Part shown: positions 53,001-64,000 of the stretch, one piece after another
How positions within the stretch are numbered: the stretch's first letter is position 1
Layout: each line of letters starts with the position of its first letter
Source of the DNA: Triatoma infestans
Lineage: Eukaryota; Arthropoda; Insecta; Hemiptera; Reduviidae
Length of the DNA: 64,000 bases
Direction: 5' to 3'
Assembly (NCBI GenBank): GCA_011037195.1
Contig: JAAEAF010003835.1
Span: forward strand, 36,736 to 100,735
The notes under the pieces: model-generated
Seen by the model: the letters and a program-made list of their open reading frames with translations, nothing else
Told to the model about the DNA's origin: nothing
Database searches by the model: none
Program-made: the position numbers and the translations under genes

Positions 53001-54396
53001 GTGCAGTTAACAACATTGAATGAATTCTTCAAATAGTTATCATTGACGTGTGTCTTTCATGGCCGTTTTTAAACGCTAAATTTAGATAAGTCTGTTTTTA
53101 CTATCCAATCTAATGTAATGGGTAATTGGTGGTGGTGAATATGTTGTAATTGAGATTACACAAACTGGCACTGAATTCACAATTTCTACTTTTTATGATT
53201 GCTGCAGATATAGCAAATTTTATGGTCGAAAATCCATAAACTTTCTGTGAGTTCATAATAATTCTAGTCCTCATTTGATGTATTAAAAACACCCCCGGGT
53301 TTGATAAAACTTCTAGTGTATCAATGTGTAGCAATCTTATAAAAACCACAACATTTCTGACGTAAAATAAAATAAGATCATTCATATTGAAACGATTTTC
53401 GGAAAATTAAAACTTCTATATGTAAAGTTTTATAAATTTGTAATATTTTTAATTTTCTTTACAGTAAGAGTTTGAAGTGAAGCTTGTGATATTTTCTACC
53501 CTTTTTTTTAAGTTTTCCTTCATTGCTGACACTACCAACGTCTAAGATCATTAGCAACCCTTAGGGTCATTAGGAAAGCGCACCGTTTCTTTCAGAGAAT
53601 AGGATGAAGGAGAGGTTAACGTTAAGAGAGAGGATGGTAGGAGAAGACAACCCTGTAAAAAAAAAAAAAAAAAAAAAATAGAAAAAAGAAGAAGGCTATA
53701 GGAGCCTTTTTAATTTTATTCTACTAAGAAGAGAAGGGCGGCGCAAGTGTGAGGGTATCTGCTGATCGGGCGGAGTGTGGACGGATGGTGAAGATGGGCG
53801 TAGAATACCCATTCCTCCTGGACTCTTCCAAGACTATGCTCTTTGTTGTGTGTGTCCTCTACCATTATGAGTACAGTCTTCTTCTTCTTCCGCCCCCTAC
53901 ATCTCTCTCGCCTTCCCTCACTCTTGTGCCCTGTGCTTCCAACCCTTTTTACTACTTTCCTTCCATACTCAAATACAAGACCTATTTTAAAACCCTTCTT
54001 ACTAACAATATAAAACGATCTATCATTATTTCTGTCTAACTAGGGTAATGGTTTATTGTAAGCTATGAATGGCCAAGAAGGCTTCTTCTTTTTTTTGTAA
54101 GATGAAAATTAATAGAGCTTTGCATGGTTTTCATTCATTTTTACTTTCATTTTGAGACGCACTTCCTTTATCTTTTATTTCCTAATAAAATTCTGTACTT
54201 CTTTTTGCTTCTATTTCTCTCTAAGTTCCTTTTTTATTTTCTGATTCCATCAATAATAAAATAAATATTGATAAATTAATATTGATAAATAACTCGTTTA
54301 TATGACATTACAAAACAATGGAACAACGATGCACAAAATAGGTGTTATGAATCCAATCAATAATTTAACATTTAACATTTAACAATACTCGTAAAA
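50001..54396. other. Intergenic DNA, nothing recognised
   Basis: 4.4 kb of AT-rich DNA with short open frames and no recognisable motif. A poly(A) stretch lies at about 53657-53679. Confidence 0.45.
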
Positions 54397-55226
54397 TATG
54401 TGGATGGATCCGCAATACTGGATAAAATCTGGTATTTTATCCATCGTAGCATGCATCATATTCATTTGTTGTTGTGGTGGTTGGTTCCACAGAGCTGGAA
54501 AGCATCAGAGACGTTTACCGTTATAGCCTGCTTCATTTTGTGGTCATCGACCAGTTTCAGGCGTTCGCTTCGTTGTGTATGAACTGAATTTGCTCTATGC
54601 AAGTCTGTGTTATCACACTGTTTGACAAAAAGCATCCTGAACATGGGCGAACGCCCGAAACCGGTCGATGACCACAAAATGAAGCAGGCTATCACGGAAT
54701 ATGTCTCTGATACATATTCATTTGGTCCCTGACCGGTTTCGGATTTTCATCCATCTACAGAGCAAGTTCATCAAGTCCTATAGAGAGTTCACTTCAGCGT
54801 AATGTTTCTGATACACTTACACTTGTTGGTTTTGTTGGTAGGTTCTAAACATGTAGGAAGGTTATAAGGTTATGTTACTATGTGTGTGTGTGTTCAGTGA
54901 CAAAATGGAATTATTATAAATTATGACTACATATTAGAAAATAGTGTATAATAAATAGCATATTTTGAAGAATACACTATTTTCGAATGTCTAATCATAA
55001 TTTGTAATAATTCCATTTTGTCGTTAAACACACACAGTGACTTAGTAACATAATTTTATAACTTCCCCACACATATATACAACCAACAAACCAACAAGTG
55101 TGTGAGTAACAGAAATATTACGTTGAAGTGAACTCTTATAATCGTGAATTTGCTTTGACGATGGATGAAAATCCGAAACCGGTCAGGAATCAAATGAATA
55201 TGCATGCTATGACGGATAAAATATCA
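54397..55226. mobile_element. Older foldback (copy H) carrying nested copy G
   Basis: Flanked by a perfect 13-bp duplication AATACTCGTAAAA (54384-54396 and 55227-55239). The arms form a long palindrome centred at about 54965, with matching inner blocks such as CAAAATGGAATTATTATAAA. The left end (TGTGGATGGATCCGCAATAC) resembles the other foldbacks' left end (TGTGGTTGGTTCCGCAGAGC). Both arms carry a hammerhead-like motif with a different, still paired helix II: GGAT-GAAA-ATCC then GAAACCGGTC (left, minus, about 54731-54764; right, plus, about 55160-55184). The core is CTGTAGA on the left and TTGACGA on the right, so probably inactive. Confidence 0.75.
54469..54712. mobile_element. Hammerhead foldback (copy G) nested in copy H
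   Basis: A 244-bp element flanked by a perfect 12-bp duplication CATATTCATTTG (54457-54468 and 54713-54724), the duplicated sequence being part of the left arm of H. Right motif 54633-54670: CTGAACA instead of CTGATGA, but perfect helix II, GAAACCGGTC and helix I. The left motif is partly deleted. Confidence 0.8.
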
Positions 55227-55239
55227 AATACTCGTAAAA

Positions 55240-58066
55240 ATTAATCAACCACATGTACGTATAAAAATTTGCCAACCAGTACGCTGAGAATTTCCCGAAG
55301 AAGGCAATGATGGAAGGAAAACGGGGGGGGGGGGAATTGTCATAAATATTTTCTAACAGCCTTTGACTTTATTTCACCGCTGATATTAACGATATGGAGG
55401 ATTGGACTTCCTTTCTGAGAGTGAAATTTTCTTATTATAAAAAACTAGGAGCAATTTAGGTCTTTGAGTTTTAATTTACTAGTTCAGGAGATTCCTGGAT
55501 ATGCTCAGAATGCTATATTGGCCTGCATTCCTGGATATGCTCAGAATGCTATATTTTGGAAAATTTCATACTGCTCCATCTTATCTTAACATATTCATAT
55601 TCTTAAGTTAACATATGCAAGTTTTTCCTTGCATTACGATGTATTGGAATTAAGCCCTCTATTTAAAAAATTCGTCACCCAAGCGCCGGATACAATATTA
55701 CTACTAACATCAGCCGTGGAAGGAACTACCATCACGCTTCAGCTCCACTTTAATTATGCATTAACCCCTCTATTACGCCCACTGCATTGTATGGACGAAT
55801 TGGCTACAAGTTTACCCTAGAATCGGTTCTCTACCCCATTACGGTAGAGGTAATCAGCATCGCTAAGTCTCTTATTAATATGTTATATGTGCATGAGGTG
55901 CGGCTTTAAAACACCAAATCCACCGAGGTCTAAAATATTTATTAGCGGCTCACTTGGGTATCAATGTTTGCACATAGAAAACATGGTCGCCTGTAAAGTG
56001 TACATTGTGCAAGTTTGTGTGAGGTTGTGTTATAGCTAGAGTTTGCTTGTAAAAATTGCAGTAAGACAAAAAGCTTCCAATATACTAGATTAACGATGGG
56101 CAACAGCGACCAGTGACTATGTTTAGTTACACTATCTAACAAGTTTCAGAAATACACTTTTAGCAGATATCTAAATTCACGATAGTAAGTAATTACTATA
56201 ATCTTATAGATTATCTTATGGTCTTAGTTAACCTAAAATAATCACTAGTTTTAGATCATTATATCTTTTCTACTGTGTTTCGAGGGAATCAGAAATTCAC
56301 CCAAAATCTTTATATGATCAAATAATGATGAATAATAATTTAGTACTTTGACAAATACATTTTGTTTGATTTTTCTTTTGTACAGCACAGGGTCTTAGAA
56401 ATTTATATATCAAACGGACCAACTACATTGGAAAACTAATATTACATGGTGCTCATTACATTTGTAAGATTTCTGTGTAGCCAATCAATCCAAAGTGGTA
56501 ATTAATGACTTATTATGATCTTTTGTTTGTAATTAAGTACGAAATTTAAATAAAAAAAATAAAAAAAAAAAAGAATCTGTTAAGATACACTCACATAACT
56601 TTCTGCTTGATGCAATTATTATGATTTAATAGACAAATTTGCTGTAAAATTGTAATGTTCAATTGTGTTCAGATTTAATAACTACACCTGGGTGTAGCTA
56701 ATATAGGAGCGTCCTCAGTTTCAACTAGTAAAGAGTTTGTAGTAGCTGTTAAAAATTTTAACATAATTGACAGCCTCCCTACACACAAAAAACACCACTT
56801 AAATCATTCAAAAATCATACTTAGAAGACCTCAAAACATGTATTCACGATGAAAACTCAATTTTGGCGCGAAAATTGGGATGATAAGGGTTTTTTTTTCG
56901 GGTTTTTTTTTTTTACATAAATATATCGATATATTAATTATAAAATATTGATTAGTTTGTTTTGTTTTTTTTCTGTTTTTAGGTAAGTACATCTTAACTT
57001 TTTATCCTGTAATTGGTAAGTAATGGACATTTTTTATTATTATTCATATTTTTTATTAGAGTAATTAACTTTTTTAACCTTGTAAACTTTTTTTAAAAAA
57101 ATCATACTTTTAATTCAAAAACATTACTAACGATTTTTTTGTTTTTTTGTTTTAAAGTGACATTTATGAAATTCAAGCACTAATATTCAGGCAACTTTTT
57201 TTTTGAAAAAACAAAAAAAAGTTTTATCAGAAGTAGAATTCACTCTGGTTTGACAAGTTCTCAAACAGATAGCGCTGTATTCAGTCAATACACTGTTATA
57301 TTTTCTTTCTTTTATTTTTTGTATGCCCTATATCCACATTTCATGTTTTAAAAAATGATATTTTTTTTTTTTTATAATTAAAATTGTAAAAGACCAATTT
57401 TTTTTCCTGGAATCACTCTGAAAATATGAAGTTAATAAAGCTGCATGAAAGAGCTGAAGGAGAGTGAGATGAAAAATAAAAATCTCACAGTTTTAGAACA
57501 GTGATTGTTGACAGTGTGAACGCTTAGCTCGTAAAAATGTTATTCTAATTAAAATACGCGCAGAAACTTTGGTGAATAACTTTTTTTTTATAGAATTCGA
57601 ATGCCAAACTAATGTAATAATGATAATCTGAACATTCACTTACATTTCACAAAGAGAAATGCTCATATTCAACCTGTAAGGATGAGAATATAGGTGTTTT
57701 CCTCGTTTGCTGACGGTGAATGACATGACGACAAACCAATCTCCAAACAAAGCTCGTATCCAATTCAGTTTTGCAATATCGAAACTTTACATTTTTATTT
57801 TTATCAACATTTTAAGATAATAATATTTTTTTTTTCCAGTGAATAACCCCTCTCTGTTTTCAATTATTCAACTCAATAATAAATCTAAAAAAATCTATGC
57901 CTGCAATCTATCTGTTGCATGCAGTTAAACCGTACTCTATGCACCTTGTCAGAACAGTACACAATACAGTTGAACTACACATACTTTACCCTTTACAGAC
58001 AAGTCTAACACTATACACAAACTAGGGCTTCCGTTCCTAGTTAATTGGCATAAGCTAAGGGAGAAG
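55240..58066. other. Intergenic DNA with a diverged family N copy (~56570-56870)
   Basis: A weak family N copy: ACACTCACATAACTTTCTGC near 56588 and CCTCAAAACATGTATTCACG near 56830. A G run is at 55324-55333. An exact short direct repeat ATTCCTGGATATGCTCAGAA occurs at about 55491 and 55528. Otherwise nothing. Confidence 0.45.
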
Positions 58067-58250
58067 GAAAGGATTTAGCTCGGTGATAGCTCGCTGAACT
58101 AGCAACGCGGAGGTCCAGGGTTGTGCTGCCCTTAGATTTTCTATTCCTAGGAGCCTCTATAGCTCACTGTCCGGTGATAGGAAGTGTTGTCTGTAGCTAG
58201 AGAAGGCCGGCCGTACACTGAGAAGCCTCTGGGCGGCACAATAACTCTTT
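58067..58250 (+). mobile_element. tRNA-derived SINE (family S2), copy 2
   Basis: TTTAGCTCGGTGATAGCTCG head, then GTGCTGCCCTTAGATTTTCT, CCTAGGAGCCTCTATAGCTC and CACTGAGAAGCCTCTGGGCG, matching the S2 copy at 26018-26262 in the same order. The B box is lost by deletion. Confidence 0.7.
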
Positions 58251-58429
58251 CATTTCTCAATACAATAATCCTTTATATCAATCTATCTCAAATCTAACCT
58301 TTGATTTCGTCACTTTTTCCTCTTTCAATAAAATGCAAGATGTTTTTCACTATTGATTTTAGTGCTTTTTTTTTAAACAAATCTACAGTTGCATAACACT
58401 TTCGCCCGTGTATTGTTTTGGCATTCAAG

Positions 58430-58490
58430 GCGACACAACCTTGAAGAAGCATATTGCAATATATGGCGAAACGTCTGCTTGTAGCAATTC
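58430..58490 (+). ncRNA. Hammerhead-like motif, fourth type
   Basis: ACAACC, then TTGAAGA, a hairpin based on CATAT-TGCA-ATATATG, then GCGAAAC-GTC and TGCTTGT. ACAACC and GCTTGT could form helix I with one mismatch. The first core C is T. This resembles Penelope-type terminal repeats, but no endonuclease is seen nearby. Confidence 0.4.
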
Positions 58491-60504
58491 TCAGACGCGA
58501 TCTCAACCTAAAAATCAAAATGCTTTGCATGAGAATGGCTGCGGAAGCATAAAAGGTCAAATATACAGTTACTACATAATTCCACTGAAAACAATGCTTA
58601 TTTTAACCAACTTCACCGTATAAACGTCAAAGACATAAATTTACTGCTTGATCTTCAACCATCTGCATCTCACTGTACAGTCTGATCGAAGAGTTGAAAT
58701 GGTGAAGTCTTTATGTAGTTTTGGCCGTTTAAAAAAAAAATTGAATGATATAATAAGCCCATAATTTAAACAAACTAAATGCAAATGATTTATTTTTAAT
58801 TAAAAAATAATAATAATAATTTAATTTTTTAATTAAGAAAAAATCTCCCTAGTAATAATAATAATAATAATAGCAAATGAAAATCACACTAATGAAAATA
58901 AAACATCGAAATCAAAACATGAAACTTATTTTTCTCTTTATATAAAAATATGGGCTCCGACAGCAGGAAACAACATCCTCAGCCATCAATGATGGCTGCT
59001 GCATCCGTAACATTTCAGAATGAATCTCTCCACATAACATTGGGTGATTACAGTTCCTTTATTCGGACAGCCATGAATTTTAAGTAATTTAAATGGGAAA
59101 AGACGAGAACACGCTTTCATTCACTTGTTTTGAAAACAATGTCCCAGAATAGCTCAAAAGGCTTGAGTTCCGGATTATTTGCTTGTTAATCAAGTAAATT
59201 AATTCCCATTTATCTAGGCATTTTCATTTCAGGAGAGCTTTGATATTTTTGATGAAAGTATACTTGTGTTTTCCTTTATTTTAACTTATTCATGTATTTT
59301 AATTTGACCTACGTTTTTAGGAATAAGTTAATATTAACATTGATAGATCCAACTATTCTAATTTATCCTGAGATAGACAAAATAAATTTGGACGAAATCT
59401 TGGCTGAAATAAGGAAAAGTACTTAATTTAATGACCAACCCAATTCCCCCTGCGTCTGAAGATTTAATTTATTCTTTTTTTGTAAAATTACTTCCCTAAA
59501 TTTGTGATATTTCGGACAAATTTGGTTTTATAATAGCGAATAGATAAATATGCTAATGAGGTTTTGAATTTTTTCATATATAATCGAATTTTCTGCACAC
59601 CAGAAAAACTTAATCGCGGTTTTTGTTGTGGTATAAGCAGATATATTCATCCTGTTCCAGGCTGAACGTACAAGTGAATTTCAGAATACATATCTTTTTT
59701 TATTAAAAATCAAATTGACTAATTAAAATATTAAAAAATTCCTTTATTTAAAAAAAGATTTTAAAAGATAGAACTAGACAATTGAAACTTTTAAAGAGAA
59801 TATTAACTTCTAAAGTACAAATTTATATTATAAACTGGACAACTAAACAATTTTATCTTTTCACAGTAGTTTGTTAGTATTTAAGCTGTACCAGCACGTT
59901 GAAATTTTGTAAAAGGAGGCTATTTTAAGTGTTAAGTTCATGATAAGTGTATTTATTTAGATCAACTGTAATATGAGATGAGATAGAATTTTATATGATT
60001 CTGTTACGAACGCAATAATGGTCCTGAGAAGTCGTCGACTTGAACTATAAACAATGTTTTGTATGGTGCGTTTTGGTAAGCAATGGTAGTTGGTTGGGAT
60101 ACATTTCAATAGAAAGAGACTTTGTATAGGGGGGAGGGGAGAGAGAGAGAGAGAGAGAGATAATATTGAAGGCATAAACACAGGATTATAATGAAGGAAT
60201 TGTATAACTTTACTTACTCCATTCCTAAACATTAGTTACATGAATCCGTATGTATGATGTTTTTAGACCACTTGGGTTATCAACTCATCAAACTTCTTGT
60301 ATTAGCTGAATAGTATGCATTCTGTCTGAAAGTTTATTGTATCTAAAACTTAATATTTTTATGCATAAAGCAAACGAATTTGATTGCGAGATCTTTGATT
60401 TCACATTGCTACACTCCATATCATTTGTACTAATATTAAAGCAACCTTACCTTCTGTAATACATTTTTAACAAGTCATAATTAATAATGGATCTAATTAT
60501 TTCT
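58491..60504. other. Intergenic DNA, nothing recognised
   Basis: AT-rich; a (GA)n run at about 60137-60161. Confidence 0.45.
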
Positions 60505-60900
60505 TCTTTTTTTTAAATTTACAACTGCAACAATTGTTACAACAAGTAAATATGGTGATAGGTAATACAGGAACAGGATGTTTAGATTGGAGAAGCCACC
60601 CAGTGGTGACACTCCGTTATCATGGGAATAATTTCACTGCGTCATGACAATAGTAGATCGCGGGGCCATCTCCTCTTCAATCTCCTTAGGGGATTGCCTG
60701 GTATTGTAGGACAAGAAAGATGTTCTATAAGAGAATTGGAATGAACTGCTGTAGAGGAATGAAATTTGGGGAAACGAGATTTCGCTAAGTCGTTGACAAA
60801 AGGAATGTTCAGATCATTGTGGATAGTGAGGTGTATTGGAATCAGAAGTCTTGGTATCGGGAGTTGAAGTGAGGAGTAAGTGTTGTTAGTAGAGAGTTTT
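60505..60900 (-). mobile_element. Jockey-type LINE 3' end, second copy
   Basis: Starts with a T run (minus-strand poly(A)) at about 60505-60515. TGGAGAAGCCACCCAGTGGT (60588-60607) and the GCGGGGCCATCTCC and GGACAAGAAAGATGTTCTAT stretches match the 3' end of the LINE at 29553-30838 in the same order. Decayed and 5' truncated. Confidence 0.65.
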
Positions 60901-60904
60901 AGAG

Positions 60905-62040
60905 AATTGTTACTCGAAATACGAACTACTGATTTATGAAAATAAACTATATTTTAACTAATAATTTAAGGTGTTTGAGATAGATAAACTAAGATGCGCA
61001 ATTGTAAATGAATATAAGAATTATGATATGAATAATAAATATTAAAGAAATAGTGTTTAAAACCTTGAATAGGGACGTGCTCGCGATGTGTGAACTTAAC
61101 TGCTTGATAACTGATGTGTAACTGATCTCGTACTGGTTGTGAACTGATGTATAACTGGTTGCTTGACTGACAGAATACTGATGCTGATATATAACTGATG
61201 GAATACTCGTGTATAACTGCTCGTAGAAATACTGATGATTAACTCATGTGTGACTCGCGCGTAGCTGATGTGATACTGATCCCCTCCTCCAGGGGAGCGA
61301 CGTTTATATTTGCATCACTCACACATCGGCTGATGTGTAAGTACGTGCCACACTAAGACATCTCACCTAGTATATTGACCTTAGGGGAGGTCGGTGGCCG
61401 GGGTGGCGACAGATGGTAACCAGGTGGCCTCTTGAGTGTACATTGACCCTTGTATGAAGGAAATACAGGCCAGGTGTTACGGTGGATCTTTTGACTGTAT
61501 AATGACCCCTGTTTAAAAGGTTGTTGGCTCGGCGGTGGCTTTTGACTGTGTATTGACCCCTGTTTGGAAGGGTTTTGCCGGGTTCTTGACCTGCAGATAG
61601 CGGCTGGCTGGAACCACTAGTTATAATTTTTAGATTTATTTATTATTTAAAAATTATATCTTCTTTCTGCTTTCTTTTCTCTGGGGCGTGTGGCCAGTGG
61701 GACCTCATCACACACACGCGACCTTAAGGATTCGTGCCGGGGTGGGCGGACAGATGGTATAGTGCCCAGGTGGCTCCTTGAGTGTACAGTGACTGTCCTT
61801 GTATTGAAGAGATACAGGGCCTAATGTTTGCGGCGATTCTTTTGACTGTGTATTGACCCCTGCTTGAAAGGGTTTTGCCGGCGGTTCTTTTGACTGTATA
61901 TTGACCCCTGTTTGAAAGGGTTTTGCCACGGTTCTTGACTTGCAGATAGCGGTTGGCTGGAACCACTAGTTATAATTTTTAGATTTCTAAATTATTTAAA
62001 AATTATATCTTCTTTCTTCTTGCCATCACATCACATGAGG
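60905..62040 (-). mobile_element. Probable solo LTR (LTR-X), minus copy, with internal duplication
   Basis: On the minus strand: U3 at right, AAATATAAACGTCGCTCCCC (TATA box about 61302-61309), GGAGGGGATCAGTATCACAT, then an array of short CAGTTA-type repeats, then CACGTCCCTATTC (about 61070-61082). The order matches the plus copy at 45326-45990. U3 is enlarged by an approximate tandem duplication (about 61386-61684 and 61737-62015). Ends are uncertain. Confidence 0.5.
61386..62015. repeat. Imperfect ~300-bp tandem duplication in LTR-X U3
   Basis: Both halves contain GGTGGC...CTTGAGTGTACA, TTTTGACTGTGTATTGACCC, GAAAGGGTTTTGCC-like segments and GGCTGGAACCACTAGTTATA, in the same order. Within each half a segment of about 50 bp (TTGACTGT...GGGTTTTGCC) is itself repeated. 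Confidence 0.75.
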
Positions 62041-62884
62041 TTAGATATAAAAAATGGAGCATTAAGGATTTTCCGAAGAATTATTGACTGCAAGGATTGG
62101 ATTGGATGCGTTGGGAATTGGAACGTTTAGTCGATCCCCATACTTCAATATCGTTTTTATTTCTAACTATGAAATTTAACATATCTAATAACATTTTTGT
62201 AAAGACTTGTCTTAATGAGACCCTAACATACTATTATTACTTGTACAAATTTAAAGCTATCTGAGAAAGTTACAACTATCCCACATCAACTCTTGTCCTC
62301 AGAATTGAATTTTAGCATAACATGGTAATTGTTAGAATTCTTACAACTTTCCTTCAACATCTTCTAAAATTTTCGACACGTTTTAATTTAAGATTTATTA
62401 ATATTTAAATAATAGGAAAAAGGAGAATACAAAAAAGGGGAAGTATTAATTTAATTCTTATAACAGAATCTTAGAACTCTAATAAAATAGAATTAAGCAA
62501 TAAAAGATACATTTTCATCAAGCATTAACGAGGTTAAAGGCAATGAAAAGCTACTGAAGAAACATATTTACCACATTATGCTATCATAGAAAATAATTGA
62601 CAAATTTTTAATCTGTCAAGTTTAAGCAGGAGTACAATCTTTTTAACCCAATTATTGCTGGGGAAAGCTATCTATTCGGTAATATTACGCACAAGCTACT
62701 TCATTTATAATTATAATCCCAATTGACAAAAATGTTTATATCGTCCACCCTTTCGGGGACTTTGTTTCATGAGCTCTGATTCGAGCAAATCCTGAAATAA
62801 GAACCCCCCATTGTGTACCCCCACATGTTGGATGTTTCCATTTTTAAAGGATACAATAGGCCCCCTTTAAAGACCACATGTGTT
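62041..62884. other. Intergenic DNA, nothing recognised
   Basis: AT-rich, no motif seen. Confidence 0.45.
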
Positions 62885-63095
62885 TTTCCCACTCAGGTAT
62901 CATACCTTCGTAACTTAGTTAGGCCTTAACAAATCATTTAAAGACCAGTGTATCAAGTAAATTTGCTCTGTGCAAATCTATGTTATCGTCATACTGTTTG
63001 ACAAAAAACGTCCTGATGGTGGGCGAACGCCCAAAACCCGGTCGATGACCATAAAAAGAAGCAGGCTATCACGAAATATATCTCTGATTATTAGT
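62885..63095 (+). mobile_element. Hammerhead element fragment (copy I)
   Basis: Shares the longer leader with copy C (TTTTTCCCACTCAGGTATCA, CGTAACTTAGTTAGGCC, CAGTGTATCAA). The motif at about 63009-63047 reads CTGATGG, GGGC-GAAC-GCCC, AAAACCCGGTC, with two core changes and one inserted base, so inactive. Confidence 0.6.
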
Positions 63096-64000
63096 ATTGA
63101 TTTGAAATGTCTTCCTTCTTACGAGTCTTTATGTCAACAATATGTCAAAGTTACAAGAACTTTGTCATGAACTTTCGCTAAAATCTATAGGCTAAGTAAT
63201 GGATATGAACGGAAGATAAAAGAACATTTCAAGAGCTAAGAGCTAGAAATGAACCATGTTTAATTAAATCTAGACACAACTTTCATATGGTATTTAATTT
63301 ACATAGCTTGTGTTTACATTTAGTTCAATATTAAGTACTGAATTTAAAATGAACAAAAAAACGAAATGTTATTTAAAGTATTTTGTAGGAATTTCATCCA
63401 TGGGACCGCCCCCCTCCCCCCGCGCGTATATTGAAACACATATAATATTCTTTTGTATTTGTTTTCTTTTTTTGTCCATTTCCCCCTTTTTATGTATTTT
63501 ACTTTTAATAAACCGAATTTGTAGTGCAGTAGCTGTTTTTACATGTACTATATGGTAAAAGTGTATACAATGTGTGGTAAGTTACTAAGGAAAGGTTGGG
63601 GGTATTGTGGTTTCGTTTCACTAACACCAGAACGTGCTAGTAAACACACGCTTATACAACATTGTTCAGTGTACATTCACTTAACACACTGGCAACACAC
63701 ATATCACCATGGTTTTATATGCTTTTTCTCGGCTCTTTTTACAAAATTATACAAGGCCTTATACTAAACTCACTCTACTAGTAATAGCAGAACCCAATGG
63801 GGCTACAAATCCTCACCAGGGAAAATCTCTCTCCTTTTTCTGTTTCTCTCTCACTCTCTCTCTCTCTTTGCTTTAATTAAATACTTCAACAACTACGAGA
63901 CCAGGGGAAAAAAACCTCCCTCTCCGTAAAGTATAAACCCTGTGGGGTTTTGGTTGGTGGTGTTTGGAGTAAAGGGTGTTGTAACACACCCTCCATACTC
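63096..64000. other. Intergenic DNA, nothing recognised
   Basis: Pyrimidine-rich stretch (TCTC runs) at about 63822-63870. No gene. Confidence 0.45.

Noticed and set aside
55491..55550. Target duplication suggested by the repeated ATTCCTGGATATGCTCAGAA
   Set aside because: The copies are only about 37 bp apart, so it is a local tandem duplication and not an insertion scar.

Overview
This is a 64 kb stretch of AT-rich eukaryotic nuclear DNA made almost entirely of transposable elements and their remains. The mix of Tc1-type DNA transposon, Ty3/gypsy elements, Jockey- and R1-type LINEs, Penelope-like remnants and tRNA-derived SINEs, together with short TATA/TCAGT-type LTR promoters, suggests an arthropod, most likely an insect; I cannot name the species. 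I find no host protein-coding gene. The one confident host gene is a tRNA-Leu(UAA) at 23979-24062.

Layout. 1-5.1 kb: intergenic DNA with a LINE 3' end (minus strand, ~1.92-2.43 kb). 5.1-12.6 kb: several copies of a dispersed non-coding repeat called here family N, interrupted by a hammerhead-bearing foldback (6.08-6.35 kb) and a decayed Tc1-like transposon (10.75-12.24 kb). 12.6 kb: a tRNA-Glu-derived SINE. 15.88-20.92 kb: a complete, apparently young Ty3/gypsy retrotransposon on the minus strand (called gypsy-1). 21.6-22.4 kb: a LINE RNase H remnant. 24.0 kb: the tRNA. 24.4-25.2 kb: a decayed Penelope-like element with a GIY-YIG endonuclease remnant and a hammerhead-like motif. 25.5-29.1 kb: two foldbacks, a SINE, a full family N copy with a 47-bp minisatellite, and another hammerhead fragment. 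29.55-30.84 kb: a Jockey-type LINE insertion with an inverted 5' end. 32.7-35.9 kb: hammerhead foldback, minus-strand SINE, hammerhead fragment and a 5'-truncated LINE with perfect target duplications. 37.2-43.98 kb: a second Ty3/gypsy element (gypsy-2) with intact gag and pol but mismatched LTRs. 45.3-46.0 kb and ~60.9-62.0 kb: two probable solo LTRs of one family (LTR-X). 46.3-48.0 kb: a family N copy whose AC microsatellite holds an R1-type LINE tail. 49-64 kb: further foldbacks (one nested in another), SINE copies, a Jockey 3' end and plain intergenic DNA.

The most interesting material is (1) a set of short foldback elements whose arms carry type I hammerhead ribozyme motifs in opposite orientations, three with an intact catalytic core, alongside a Penelope-like endonuclease remnant carrying a related motif; and (2) gypsy-1, which has no recognisable tRNA primer-binding site but has a 10-nt stretch just inside its 5' LTR that is exactly complementary to a stretch of the LTR, as expected for Tf1-type self-priming. 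Both gypsy elements place pol in the -1 frame behind the same canonical A_AAA_AAC slippery heptamer.

All calls come from reading the sequence by eye. Family names rest on recognisable motifs, not on database searches.
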